Assembly (NCBI RefSeq): GCF_008122505.1
Contig: NZ_VSSB01000001.1
Coordinates: 2,092,891-2,156,890 of the forward strand
Direction: 5' to 3'
From: Agromyces mariniharenae
Lineage (GTDB): Bacteria > Actinomycetota > Actinomycetes > Actinomycetales > Microbacteriaceae
Length of the DNA stretch: 64,000 nucleotides
Position 1 is the first letter of the stretch. Each line of letters opens with the position of its first letter. Of the stretch, positions 8,804-17,600 are shown piece by piece. Under the pieces are notes generated by a model. It saw only the letters and a program-made list of their open reading frames with translations. It did no database searches and was not told the origin of the DNA. The translations under genes were made by a program, and so were the position numbers.

Positions 8804-9054
8804 CGTGATTCGCTCCTTCGTCGGACGGGCCGTGCGCCCGCCTCACTTGCACGTCGAACGGGCCAGTGGCCGGATCGACATCGTCGCGGACATTCCTCGG
8901 GCCATGTTTCCATGTGCGTCCGAAACCGGACGAGCGCGCGAGGCGTACCCTGAGGATCGGTCGTTTCTCGCAGGGGGCTCCGTGAGGCCGCCACCGGCCC
9001 GGCTCGGCCGCACGCTCCCGCATGAGCGAGCTCCGGCACGAGCAAGGAGGCTCC

Positions 9055-10293
9055 ATGTCCTCGTCCCCCACCACAACCGGGATCCGCCCGTTCACCGGCG
9101 ACGTGCACGTGATCGGGGCCGGCCCGGTCGGCCTGATGCTGACGGCGCTGCTGCAGCCGATCGAGGGCATGTCGCTGCACCTCTACGAGAAGCGCGCCAC
9201 GTACACGCGCACGCGCATGGTGCAGCTCGCCCCGTACCTCGTGGCGGACTCGATCGAGAGCTACGAGACGGACGAGATCGACGGGGACAGCATCGGCGCC
9301 CTGTTCGATCCCGGCGAGCTCCTCGACGGCCTCGCGTTCCGCGGGACGATCCCGAGCGACCTGGGCGCGCTGCTCCACGAGTGGTCGCTCGGCTTCTGCG
9401 CGCTCAACGAGATCGAGCAGTCGCTCAGCGACCTCATCGATTCGCGCACGGCGCACCCGGTCGTCCGCGCGTCGGGCATCGTGACGGCGGAGGACGCGAT
9501 CGCGATGCTCGAGCCGGGCGGCATCCTGGTCGACTGCACCGGGAGCGGCTCCATCCTCAGGAACCACCTGACCACCGGCGACGACGACGTCGAGGCGCGT
9601 GCGAACACCATGACGGTCCGCCTCGAGTACGCCCTCGTCATCACGTTCCTGTACGGGCAGCCCTACGACTGCAACGAGTACTGCAAGTACTACAAGAACG
9701 CCGGGAACCCGACGTACAAGTTCATCCCGATGGTGCACCGCACCCACTACGACGGCCACGTCAGCCACGTGACCGGCATCGTGACCATCACCCCCGAGGA
9801 GTTCGCGGTGATCCCGCCGCGTTGCGACGGCGCATGGCTGCGCGAGAACTTCCCCGCCATGGCCCAGTCGATGGACCGCTTCATCGACAAGATCCGCGAG
9901 GAGACGAACGGCGACCTGATCGGCGACCTCGAGATCGTGCGCATCCCGCTCAACGTCTACCGGGCACGGAACGCGACGAACCGGCGCTGGCTGCGGTCGG
10001 GACGGACCGACCACCCCTTCGCACACGCTCCGGTATTCCTGGCCGGCGACTCCGCCATCGGATCGCCGTACTTCCAGTCGATCTCGCTCGGGTTCGAGTG
10101 CGCGATGCGGCTCGCCGAGCTCATCGCGCGTCCCGCCCTGCCCGTCGACGACCTCCAGGACGAGTACGAGCTCTTCATGTACAAGCAGTGGCTTCGCGTC
10201 TACATGCGCAGCAAGATGATCAAGCACAACAAGGACCTCTTCGAGTCGATCGACGATCCGCTCGCGCTCCTGCAGAAGCTGCACATCTACTGA
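9055..10293 (+). CDS. FAD-dependent monooxygenase-like oxidoreductase, orphan
   Basis: 412 residues from the ATG at 9055, chosen because AGGAGG (9045-9050) precedes it by four bases; an in-frame ATG at 9022 lacks such a site. The N-terminal dinucleotide-binding motif is HVIGAGPVGLMLTALL (GxGxxG), and a C-terminal FAD-contact motif VFLAGDSAIGSP is as in aromatic hydroxylases. The C-terminal third is rich in Lys, Tyr and Asn (around YKQWLRVYMRSKMIKHNKDL), unlike most neighbours, and the coding sequence lacks the GGATGCC/GGCATCC words common elsewhere. No biosynthetic partner is nearby. A hydroxylase or dehydrogenase of secondary metabolism is possible; the substrate is unknown. Composition hints at recent acquisition. 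Confidence 0.75.
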   Translation: MSSSPTTTGIRPFTGDVHVIGAGPVGLMLTALLQPIEGMSLHLYEKRATYTRTRMVQLAPYLVADSIESYETDEIDGDSIGALFDPGELLDGLAFRGTIPSDLGALLHEWSLGFCALNEIEQSLSDLIDSRTAHPVVRASGIVTAEDAIAMLEPGGILVDCTGSGSILRNHLTTGDDDVEARANTMTVRLEYALVITFLYGQPYDCNEYCKYYKNAGNPTYKFIPMVHRTHYDGHVSHVTGIVTITPEEFAVIPPRCDGAWLRENFPAMAQSMDRFIDKIREETNGDLIGDLEIVRIPLNVYRARNATNRRWLRSGRTDHPFAHAPVFLAGDSAIGSPYFQSISLGFECAMRLAELIARPALPVDDLQDEYELFMYKQWLRVYMRSKMIKHNKDLFESIDDPLALLQKLHIY

Positions 10294-10337
10294 GGGCGGG
10301 TCGGATGCCGCGTGGCCGTCGGTCCTACGATTGAGCC

Positions 10338-10940
10338 GTGCTCGTCCTCGATGCGGTGATCCTCATGGGCGGTCGCGCCGAACGCCTCGGCGGCGCCGCC
10401 AAGGGCGACCTCCGCGTCGACGGGCGCACACTGCTGGAGCGGGTCGTGGACGCCGCCGACGTGGCGCGCGATCGCGTGGTGGTCGGCGAGGTCGGCGCAT
10501 CGGCGCTGCCGACCGACGTGCGCGTGGTGCGCGAGGAGCCGCCGTTCGGCGGCCCGGCGGCGGCGGTCGCGGCAGGCGTGCGCGCGCTCGGCGGGGATGC
10601 TGATGTGGTGCTCCTGCTCGCCGGGGACCTGCCGTTCGTGGCGGCGGCGATCGCGCCGCTCCTCGATGCGCTCGGCAGGGGCGCCCCCGATGCCGATGGT
10701 GCGCGAGCGGTCGATGCCGACGGTCGCGCGCAGCACCTCACCTGCGTCGTGCGTCGAGCGGCGCTCGAGGCGGCCGTCGCCGCGGCATCCGATGGGCGAA
10801 CGCTCGACGGCGTCTCGATGCGGACGCTGCTCGAGCCGCTGCGTCTCGTCGACATCGCCGTGGCGCCCGAGGCGACGATGGACGTGGACACCTGGGCCGA
10901 CGCCGACGCCGTCGGCGCGACGGGAGGAGAGGGACGATGA
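10338..10940 (+). CDS. mobA: Molybdenum cofactor guanylyltransferase-like NTP transferase
   Basis: 200 residues. The nucleotidyltransferase N-terminus reads AVILMGGRAERLGGAAKGDL with the Lys expected to contact the nucleotide, followed by LLLAGDLPFV, where the Asp would bind Mg. MobA attaches GMP to molybdopterin to give MGD. GTG start at 10338, preceded by TACGAT (10326-10331) with exactly six bases between, a leaderless signature. Its stop overlaps the next start (ATGA), and the neighbours are DUF6457 and moeA, which supports a cofactor role. The MGD-requiring enzyme is not in this window. Confidence 0.85.
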   Translation: MLVLDAVILMGGRAERLGGAAKGDLRVDGRTLLERVVDAADVARDRVVVGEVGASALPTDVRVVREEPPFGGPAAAVAAGVRALGGDADVVLLLAGDLPFVAAAIAPLLDALGRGAPDADGARAVDADGRAQHLTCVVRRAALEAAVAAASDGRTLDGVSMRTLLEPLRLVDIAVAPEATMDVDTWADADAVGATGGEGR

Positions 10941-11206
10941 CGATCTCCGACGAGGAGTTCGACCGGGTGCTGGCGCAGTGGGCCGATCGCGTCCGCGCGG
11001 AGCTCGGTATCAGGGACGCGCCGCTCGACATCCAGCAGGTGCTCGGCGTCGCCGGTGTCGCCGCGCATTCCGTCATGCGTCCGGCGGCGCCCATCACGAC
11101 GTACCTGGCCGGCTACGCGGCGGGCGTCGCCGCCGCCGGTGGTGCGGATGCCGCGACCGCCGCCCGCGACGTGCTCGACCGCGTGCGCAAGCTCGCGTCC
11201 CCGTGA
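10937..11206 (+). CDS. DUF6457 protein
   Basis: 89 residues, predicted helical (DEEFDRVLAQWADRVRAEL and an Ala-rich helix near the C-terminus). It matches the small DUF6457 proteins usually encoded between mobA and other molybdenum cofactor genes in Actinobacteria. It overlaps mobA by four bases and moeA by four, so the three are surely cotranscribed. The role is unknown, perhaps a small accessory of cofactor modification or of formate dehydrogenase maturation. Confidence 0.8.
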   Translation: MTISDEEFDRVLAQWADRVRAELGIRDAPLDIQQVLGVAGVAAHSVMRPAAPITTYLAGYAAGVAAAGGADAATAARDVLDRVRKLASP

Positions 11207-12354
11207 GTCGCGGTCTCGCCTGGCAGGTCGCGCGCGAGCGCGCGGCCGCGGCGGCCCCTGCCGCGGCGATCGAGCACGTGCCGCTGCACCGCGCCGGCGG
11301 ACGGGTCCTGGCCGCGGACGTGCACACGCCCATCCCGCTGCCGCACTACGCGTCGTCGGCCATGGACGGCTGGGCCGTGCGGGGTGCGGCGCCGTGGCGG
11401 CTCGTCGAGGGACCCGGGATCGAGGCGGGCGAGGCGGTCGTGATCGTGACGGGCGGACTCGTCCCGGATGGCGCCGACGCCGTGCTCCGCTCCGAGGCGG
11501 GGCGCGTGGTCGACGGCCGGCTCGAGCCCGTCGGCGAGACGGGGCACCGGGACGTCGCGGAGCGTCGGCACATCCGGCCGGCCGGCACCGAGGCATCCGC
11601 GGGCGAGCTGGTGCTCGGGGCCGGCAGCCTGGTGACGCCGCCGCGGGTCGCGCTCGCCGCGGCCACGGGGGCCGATCGGCTCACCGTACGCAGACGTCCA
11701 CGGGTGGCGCTCGTGCTCACGGGCGACGAGGTCGTCGAGTCGGGTGTGCCCGCGCCGGGTCGCGTGCGCGACAGCTTCCGGCTCGCGCTGCCCGCGATCC
11801 TCGACGAGCTGGGCGCCGAGGCGATCGCCGTGCACCGGGTGGGCGACGACCCCGCCGCCACCGCTGACGCGATCACCGCCGACCGGGTCGACCTCGTCGT
11901 GACCACGGGCGGCACGGGCGGCTCGCACGCCGACCAGGTGCGCGTGGCCGTCGAGCGGCTCGGCGCCGAGGTGCTCGTGCCGTCGGTGGCGATGCGCCCG
12001 GGTGGGCCGACGTTCCTCGCGCGACTGCCCGACCGGCTCGTGCTCGGCCTCCCGGGCAACCCGCTCGCCGCGGTGCTCGGGCTGCTCGCGATCGGCGGCC
12101 CGCTGCTCGGCGAGTGGACCGGCCGGACGGCCGCGACGATGACCGTCGTGGCCGCAGAGGCCCTCGCGGGGACGCGCGGTGCGACTCGGCTGGTGCCCGT
12201 CGCGGTGGGCGACGGGGGCGCGACGCCCACCGCGCACCTCGGGTCGGGCATGCTGCGCGGGCTCGCCGCGGCGGACGCCGTGCTCGTCGTGCCCGAGGAG
12301 GGCGTCGACCGCGGGGCATCCGCCGCGGCGCTGCCGCTGCCGTGGCCGACGTGA
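11203..12354 (+). CDS. moeA: Molybdopterin molybdotransferase MoeA (copy 1)
   Basis: 383 residues from a GTG whose last two bases begin the TGA of the preceding gene. MoeA inserts molybdenum into adenylated molybdopterin. Visible motifs: YASSAMDGWAVRG in domain III/I, TGDEVVESG, TTGGTGGSHADQVR in the MogA-like domain, and PGNPLAAVLGL. A second MoeA occurs at 23787; the copies are clearly diverged (this one has shorter N-terminal and GTGGSH variants). This copy travels with mobA and DUF6457, so it may serve an MGD enzyme. Confidence 0.9.
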   Translation: MSRGLAWQVARERAAAAAPAAAIEHVPLHRAGGRVLAADVHTPIPLPHYASSAMDGWAVRGAAPWRLVEGPGIEAGEAVVIVTGGLVPDGADAVLRSEAGRVVDGRLEPVGETGHRDVAERRHIRPAGTEASAGELVLGAGSLVTPPRVALAAATGADRLTVRRRPRVALVLTGDEVVESGVPAPGRVRDSFRLALPAILDELGAEAIAVHRVGDDPAATADAITADRVDLVVTTGGTGGSHADQVRVAVERLGAEVLVPSVAMRPGGPTFLARLPDRLVLGLPGNPLAAVLGLLAIGGPLLGEWTGRTAATMTVVAAEALAGTRGATRLVPVAVGDGGATPTAHLGSGMLRGLAAADAVLVVPEEGVDRGASAAALPLPWPT

Positions 12355-12381
12355 GCGGGTCGCGCCGGCCGCCGCGACGAG

Positions 12382-14763
12382 CTACGCCCTGACGTCCACC
12401 CGCTCCGGCTCCGCCGCGCCGGTCGGGCGCCCGGCCCGAGCCAGGACCGCCCGCGTGGACGCCTCGGGCCGCAGGTCGAGCCGGCGCAGCAGCTGCGCGT
12501 TGAGCGCGACGATCACGGTCGAGAGGCTCATCAGGATCGCGCCGACCGACATCGGCAGCACGAACCCGATCGGGGCGAGCACGCCGGCGGCGAGCGGCAC
12601 CGAGATGAGGTTGTACCCGGCCGCCCACCACAGGTTCTGCGCCATCTTGCGGTAGCTGGCCCGCGACAGCTCGATCACCGAGATCACCGAACGCGGGTCG
12701 GACGACGCGAGGATGACCCCGGCCGATGCGATCGCGACATCCGTGCCGGCGCCGATGGCGATGCCGACGTCGGCCTGCGCGAGCGCGGGCGCGTCGTTCA
12801 CGCCGTCGCCGACCATCGCGACGCTGAGGCCCTCGTGCTGCAGCTCCTGCACCTTCGCGGCCTTGTCCTCGGGGCGTACGCCCGCGTATACGCGATCGAT
12901 GCCGATGCTCGCGGCCACGCTCCGGGCGACCGGCTCGGCGTCGCCCGTGATCATCACGACCTGCACGCCGAGCGCGTGCAGCGCGTCGACCGCCTCCTTC
13001 GACTCGGGCCGCACCTCGTCGGCCAGCGCGATGGCGCCGGCGACGCGGCCGTCGACGAGCACGTGCAGCACGGTCTGGCCGCGCTCGCTCCATCCGGCGG
13101 ATGCCGCGAGCGGCTCGGCGCCCTCGCGGGCGAGCAGTCCGGGGCCGCCGACCTGCACCGACCGGCCGTCGACGGTGGCGTGCACGCCGATCGCGGCCGA
13201 CGCCGTGAAGCCCGACGCCTGCGGGACGGCGAGGCCCCGGCGCGCGGCATCCGCGACGATCGCCTTCGCGAGCGGGTGCTCGGAGTCGCCCTCCGCCGCG
13301 GCGGCCAGCGCCATGAGCTCGTCGGGGTTCCAGCCGGGGGCCGCCGCGGCATCCGTCACGGCCGGCTCGCCCTTCGTGAGGGTGCCGGTCTTGTCGAACA
13401 GCACGGCCTGCACGGTGCGCATGGTCTCGAGCGCGAGGCGGTCGGTCACGAGCACGCCGCCGCGGGCCGCACGCTCGGTCGCGATCGACACGACGAGCGG
13501 GATGGCCAGGCCGAGCGCGTGGGGGCACGCGATCACGAGCACGGTGATGGTGCGCACGACGGCGTCGTCGGGGCTGCCGAGGAGGGTCCATACGGTCGCC
13601 GTGATCGCCGCGACACCGAGGGCGAACCAGAACAGCCAGCCGGCGGCGCGGTCGGCCAGTCGCTGCGCGCGGGAGCTCGACGCCTGCGCCTGCGCGACGA
13701 GACGCTGGATGCCCGCGAGCGCGGTGTCGTCGCCGACGGCGGAGACCCGCACGCGGATCGCGGTGTCGGTCGCGACGGTGCCCGCGACCACGTGGTCGCC
13801 GGGGCCGCGGCTCACCGTCGTGGACTCGCCGGTGATCATCGACTCGTCCATCGCGGCCGTGCCGTCGATCACGTCGCCGTCGGCGGGGACGCGTCCGCCG
13901 GGCCGCACGATCACGACGTCGCCGACGCGCAGGTCTGCGGGTGCGACGATCTCGACGGTGGAGGTGCCGTCTGCGGCATCCGTCACGCGCTCGGCCTCAT
14001 CGGGCAGCAGCGCGGCCAGCGCGTCGAGCGCCGACGAGGTCGCGGCGATCGAGCGCATCTCGATCCAGTGGCCGAGCAGCATGATGACGATCAGCAGCGC
14101 GAGCTCCCACCAGAAGTCGAGGCGGTGGTCGAGCAGGCCCAGGCTCGCGCCGAGCGACGCGAAGTACGCGACCGTGATCGCGAGGCCGATCAGCAGCATC
14201 ATGCCGGGCTTGCGCGCCTTCAGCTCCGACCAGGCGCCCGTGAGGAACGGGCGGCCGCCCCAGAAGAACATGACGGTGCCGAGCGCGGGGGAGATCCACG
14301 GGATCAGGGCGTTGTCGGGCAGGGCATAGCCGATGATGTCGGCGAACATCGGGCTGAACAGGATCGTCGGCACCGCGAGCACGAGGTTGATCCAGAACAG
14401 GCGGCGGAACTGGCCGACGTGGTCGCCGTGGCCGGCGTGGCCGGCGTGTGCGTCGTGGCCGGCGTGCGCGTCGTGGCCCGCATGGCCCATGTCGTGGCCG
14501 GCGTGTGCGTCGTGGCCGATGTCGTGGCCGGCGTGTGCGTCGTGGCTCATCTCGTGGCCGGCGTGTGCGTCGTGGCTCATCTCGTGGCCGGCGTGGTTCA
14601 TGTCGTGGCCCGCGTGTGCATCATGGTCGGCGTGCATGTCGTGCCCGGCGTGCGCGTCGTGCTCCGCGTGCATTTCGTGGCTCGCCTGCGCGCCGTGTCC
14701 CGTGTGCACGCCATGCTGCTCGTGCCCGCGGTGGCCCTGCGTCTCGTCCCGCGTCATGTCCAT
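12382..14763 (-). CDS. copB: Copper-translocating P-type ATPase, CopB type with His-rich N-terminus
   Basis: 793 residues. About the first 100 are a histidine-rich tail built from HAGHD and HAGHEMS units, a likely metal-binding region in place of CxxC domains. The ATPase core follows: TGES actuator motif, the intramembrane CPHALG motif, phosphorylation motif DKTGTLTKGE (D457), HPLAKAI and GDGVNDAPAL. CPH marks the P1B-3 (CopB) class that exports copper or silver. GGAGG lies seven bases before the ATG at 14763, and a CsoR-like operator lies 33 bases upstream, predicting copper-induced expression. No csoR or copper chaperone gene is adjacent. Confidence 0.93.
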   Translation of the reverse strand: MDMTRDETQGHRGHEQHGVHTGHGAQASHEMHAEHDAHAGHDMHADHDAHAGHDMNHAGHEMSHDAHAGHEMSHDAHAGHDIGHDAHAGHDMGHAGHDAHAGHDAHAGHAGHGDHVGQFRRLFWINLVLAVPTILFSPMFADIIGYALPDNALIPWISPALGTVMFFWGGRPFLTGAWSELKARKPGMMLLIGLAITVAYFASLGASLGLLDHRLDFWWELALLIVIMLLGHWIEMRSIAATSSALDALAALLPDEAERVTDAADGTSTVEIVAPADLRVGDVVIVRPGGRVPADGDVIDGTAAMDESMITGESTTVSRGPGDHVVAGTVATDTAIRVRVSAVGDDTALAGIQRLVAQAQASSSRAQRLADRAAGWLFWFALGVAAITATVWTLLGSPDDAVVRTITVLVIACPHALGLAIPLVVSIATERAARGGVLVTDRLALETMRTVQAVLFDKTGTLTKGEPAVTDAAAAPGWNPDELMALAAAAEGDSEHPLAKAIVADAARRGLAVPQASGFTASAAIGVHATVDGRSVQVGGPGLLAREGAEPLAASAGWSERGQTVLHVLVDGRVAGAIALADEVRPESKEAVDALHALGVQVVMITGDAEPVARSVAASIGIDRVYAGVRPEDKAAKVQELQHEGLSVAMVGDGVNDAPALAQADVGIAIGAGTDVAIASAGVILASSDPRSVISVIELSRASYRKMAQNLWWAAGYNLISVPLAAGVLAPIGFVLPMSVGAILMSLSTVIVALNAQLLRRLDLRPEASTRAVLARAGRPTGAAEPERVDVRA

Positions 14764-14795
14764 CGATCTTCCTCCACATCGCTCAGCTTCGCAGC

Positions 14796-14812
14796 ATACC
14801 CCCTAGGGGTAT
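14796..14812 (-). promoter_or_regulatory. CsoR-like copper operator upstream of copB
   Basis: ATACCCCCTAGGGGTAT: perfect 7-bp arms ATACCCC/GGGGTAT around CTA, as in actinobacterial CsoR operators. It lies 33 bases before the copB ATG, where repressor binding would block transcription. The regulator must be encoded elsewhere. Confidence 0.75.
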
Positions 14813-14866
14813 CTTTCACAACGACGACCCGTGCGATTCCCTTCCCGATCTCGCCGCACGAACCCT

Positions 14867-14930
14867 CTGCGCCACTTCCGAGCCCCCTGCGCCTCTTGGC
14901 GTGGCGCAGACGGCAGCGAAGTGGCGCACT
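14867..14930. repeat. GCGCCACTTC/GAAGTGGCGC palindromic repeat, copy 1
   Basis: Begins CTGCGCCACTTCCG (14867-14880) and ends near GCGAAGTGGCGCACTGC, with an internal CTGCGCC..GTGGCGCAG pair. The outer arms GCGCCACTTC and GAAGTGGCGC are reverse complements. Related copies lie at 49830-49903 and 56095-56161, all outside coding sequence. Confidence 0.65.
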
Positions 14931-15066
14931 GCCCGGCGCGACGAGTGGACGAGCGCCGCGGCATCCCGGCATCCGCCATGCCGGATCGGGGGCGTGGCCG
15001 TCCAGCCCGGTTCGCGATCGGAGAACATGGGCGACCGCGGCATCCGTCGCGTGCTGTGATGTGCGG

Positions 15067-16053
15067 ATGGACCTGCTCATCCTCGGTGGCACGCAATGGC
15101 TCGGACGCACGATCGCGCAAGAGGCGCTCGCCCGCGGCGATCGCGTGACGTGCCTCGCGCGCGGCGAGGCCGGAGCGGTGCCCGACGGCGCCGAGCTCGT
15201 CGTGGCCGACCGTTCGAAGCCGGGCGCCTACGACGCCGTGTCGGGTCGTGACTGGGATGCGGTGATCGACGTGACGCGCCAGCCCGGCTTCGCGCGACGA
15301 GCCGCCGCGGACCTCGGGCCTCGGGCCGCGCACTTCACCTTCATCTCGTCGGGCAATGTGTACGCCGCGCAGGACGAGCCGGGCGCCGACGAGTCCGCCG
15401 CGCTCATGCCGCCGCTCGCATCCGACGAGTCGACGCCCGACACGTACGGCGAGGCGAAGTCGGCGATCGAGCAGGCGTATCGCGAGGCGCTCGGCGACCG
15501 GCTGCTCGTCGTGCGTCCCGGGCTCATCGCGGGTCCGGGTGACGCCTCGGGTCGCAGTGGGTACTGGGTCGCCCGAGCGGCGCGCGACGACGATCCGATG
15601 CTCGTGCCCGACATCCTCGACGCATCGGTGCAGGCCATCCACGTCGACGACCTCGTCCGTTTCACGCTCGACTCGGTCGCGGCCGGGCGCAGGGGCGCCT
15701 TCAACGCCGTGGGCGACCGCGTGTCGTTCGAGGACTGGCTCGAGGCGAGTCGTGCGGTCGGCGGACACCGCGGCGAGGTCGTCGCGGTGTCGCCCGAGTG
15801 GCTCGCCGACCAGGGGGTCGCCGAGTGGTCGGGACCCGACTCGCTGCCGCTCTGGATCATCGACCCCGAGTGGAACGCCTTCCTCGACCGCTCGAACGCG
15901 GCCGCGAAGGCGGCGGGGCTGCGCCTGCGTCCACTCGAGCAGCTCCTCGCCGAGACCCTCGAGTGGGAGCGCAGGAAGGGGCTCGACCGCGAGCGCGGCG
16001 CCGGGCTGTCGAAGGCGAAGGAGCGGGAGCTGCTCGCGGCTCTGCGGGGATAG
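15067..16053 (+). CDS. NAD-dependent epimerase/dehydratase-like SDR protein
   Basis: 328 residues. N-terminal Rossmann motif LILGGTQWLGRTIAQEAL; later FISSGNVYA and TYGEAKSAIEQAY supply the Ser, Tyr and Lys expected in extended short-chain dehydrogenases, although the Tyr-Lys spacing differs slightly from the canonical YxxxK (here YGEAK, which does fit). The body resembles actinobacterial 'NAD-dependent epimerase' proteins acting on nucleotide sugars or reducing flavonoid-like compounds. The substrate is unknown. It stands alone and is not obviously in an operon. Confidence 0.8.
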   Translation: MDLLILGGTQWLGRTIAQEALARGDRVTCLARGEAGAVPDGAELVVADRSKPGAYDAVSGRDWDAVIDVTRQPGFARRAAADLGPRAAHFTFISSGNVYAAQDEPGADESAALMPPLASDESTPDTYGEAKSAIEQAYREALGDRLLVVRPGLIAGPGDASGRSGYWVARAARDDDPMLVPDILDASVQAIHVDDLVRFTLDSVAAGRRGAFNAVGDRVSFEDWLEASRAVGGHRGEVVAVSPEWLADQGVAEWSGPDSLPLWIIDPEWNAFLDRSNAAAKAAGLRLRPLEQLLAETLEWERRKGLDRERGAGLSKAKERELLAALRG

Positions 16054-16185
16054 CGGGCGGGCTTGTTCCTTCCGGGGTGGGACCGGCCCGGGGTGGGACC
16101 AACGGCCCGATCCGCGCTTCGTCCCCGGGCGTAGCATGAGGCCACGACGGGACATCCCCGTCGGCGCCGGCGGAGGTGGTGCGGC

Positions 16186-16455
16186 ATGTTCTGGGGTCAC
16201 GGCTACGGAATGGGCTGGGGCTGGCTGATCGCCCTGTTCCTGCTGCTCGCGCTTGCGGCGCTCGTCATCCTGGTGGTGCGCTCGTTCACGTCGGCTCCGC
16301 CGGGACCGCCGCCGCACCAGGGCCCGCCGGTGCCGCCGAGGAGTCCCGCCCGGGCGATCGCCGAGGAGCGCCTCGCACGCGGCGAGATCAGCCCCGACGA
16401 GTATCGGGAGATCGTGCGCGCACTCGACGAGGGGCCGCCGCGGCCGCTGCCCTGA
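16186..16455 (+). CDS. Small SHOCT-domain membrane protein
   Basis: 89 residues. One transmembrane helix at about 12-33 (MGWGWLIALFLLLALAALVI within it), a Pro-rich linker (PPGPPPHQGPPVPP), then the C-terminal SHOCT motif EERLARGEISPDEYREIVRAL truncated to its typical short helical pair. GGAGG lies nine bases before the ATG; TAGCAT at 16132-16137 may be the -10. SHOCT proteins of this type are common and functionally uncharacterised oligomerising membrane proteins. Confidence 0.8.
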   Translation: MFWGHGYGMGWGWLIALFLLLALAALVILVVRSFTSAPPGPPPHQGPPVPPRSPARAIAEERLARGEISPDEYREIVRALDEGPPRPLP

Positions 16456-16484
16456 GCGCCGCGCACGGCACGCGGTCGCCGGGC

Positions 16485-16500
16485 GTCCGGGATCGCAGAC
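16485..16500. promoter_or_regulatory. Predicted IclR (hut) operator upstream of hutG
   Basis: GTCCGGGATCGCAGAC, matching 14 of 16 positions of the perfect dyad beside the iclR gene (36308-36323). It ends 55 bases before the hutG ATG, almost the same distance as the sites before hutH and hutU. With a leaderless start it would be centred near -63, a position typical of activation. Confidence 0.7.
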
Positions 16501-16555
16501 ATCGCGGTCGGCGGATGCCTCGGCCCGCGGCATCCGCCGTTGCTAGCGTCGTGGC

Positions 16556-17524
16556 ATGGCGACGCTCTCGTACGACCCGCTCTGGCCCCGCGCGGGCGAC
16601 TGGCCCGCGCTCGCGGACTTCGGACTGGGGGCATCCGTCGACCTGGCACTGCTCGGCGTGCCGGCGTGGCGCACCTCGCTCTCGCCGACGAACGCGCACG
16701 CGACGCCGGCGGCGATCCGCGACGCGCTGCGCCGATACAGCCCCGCACTGATGCCCGACCGGTCGGCCGCGAGCTCGGCGCCGTTCCAGGCCACGGATGC
16801 CGCGGGCGCGCGGCGTGGGCGCGACTTGTTCGAGCTGCGATTCGCCGACGCCGGCGACATCGTGGAGCCCGATGGGCCCGAGGGCGAGGCACGGACCATC
16901 GCCGCAACCGCCGCGGCGCTCGAGCGCGCTGAGGCACTGGTCGCCCTCGGCGGCGACAACTCGGTCACGGTCGCCACGGCGCTCGGCGCATGGGGCGACG
17001 ACCTCGCGTCCGCCGGACTCGTGACGATCGACGCCCACTACGACCTGCGTGACGGTGTCTCGAACGGCTCGCCCGTGCGCCGCCTGATCGAGGCGGGGCT
17101 CGACCCGCGACGGATCGTGCAGATCGGCATCGCCGACTTCGCCAACTCGGTCGCCTACGCGACGCGTGCGGCCGACCTCGGCATCACCGTGATCCATCGC
17201 GACGAGCTGCACGGCCGGCGACCGGCCGAGGTCATGGCCGAGGCGCTCGAGATCGCGGGCGCCGCCGGCGGTCCGGTGCACCTCGACGTCGACGTCGACG
17301 CCTGCGACCGGTCGGTCGCGCCGGGGTGCCCGGCGTCGGTGCCGGGCGGGCTCGCCGCGTGGGAGCTGCGCGCGCTCGTGCGCGCCGCGGCCGTCGACCC
17401 GCGGGTGCGGTCGGCCGACCTCGTCGAGATCGATGCGACCGCGGATGCCGCGGACGGCCGCACCGTGCGCCTGGCGGCGCTGTGCGTGCTGGAGTTCGCG
17501 GCGGGGCTGGCGGCGCGCGGGTAG
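16556..17524 (+). CDS. hutG: Arginase-family ureohydrolase, probable formiminoglutamase
   Basis: 322 residues of the ureohydrolase fold. Metal-ligand motifs in order: GGDNSVT, DAHYDLRDG and DVDVDACDRSVAPG; the first has Asn where arginases have His, as in formimidoylglutamase/agmatinase-like proteins of Actinobacteria. SNGSPVRRL resembles the substrate loop of HutG. A hut-type operator precedes it at the same spacing as before hutU and hutH, so I assign hydrolysis of formiminoglutamate to glutamate and formamide, the last step of histidine degradation. TAGCGT (16544-16549) is six bases before the ATG, suggesting a leaderless message. Agmatinase cannot be excluded by sequence alone. Confidence 0.8.
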   Translation: MATLSYDPLWPRAGDWPALADFGLGASVDLALLGVPAWRTSLSPTNAHATPAAIRDALRRYSPALMPDRSAASSAPFQATDAAGARRGRDLFELRFADAGDIVEPDGPEGEARTIAATAAALERAEALVALGGDNSVTVATALGAWGDDLASAGLVTIDAHYDLRDGVSNGSPVRRLIEAGLDPRRIVQIGIADFANSVAYATRAADLGITVIHRDELHGRRPAEVMAEALEIAGAAGGPVHLDVDVDACDRSVAPGCPASVPGGLAAWELRALVRAAAVDPRVRSADLVEIDATADAADGRTVRLAALCVLEFAAGLAARG

Positions 17525-17600
17525 GGCGCGGTCGTCGCCCCACCTGGTGTCGCGGCATCCGGCCTCGCGGCCCCGTGCGTGCGGTGGCAGACTCGGGCCC

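Larger units (their letters stand above)
14764..15066. other. 303-bp divergent region between copB and the SDR gene
   Basis: Holds the CsoR-like operator (14796-14812), a GCGCCACTTC-family repeat (14867-14930) and the promoter of the SDR gene; TGTGAT at 15055-15060 is six bases before its ATG. No small gene is supported. Confidence 0.6.

Noticed and set aside
14420..14700. Tandem repeats considered as an independent repeat element
   Set aside because: They encode the His-rich HAGHD tail of CopB in frame.
12835..15066. Plus-strand open frame through copB joined to the SDR gene
   Set aside because: Antisense to a clear ATPase; the SDR homology begins only at the ATG at 15067.
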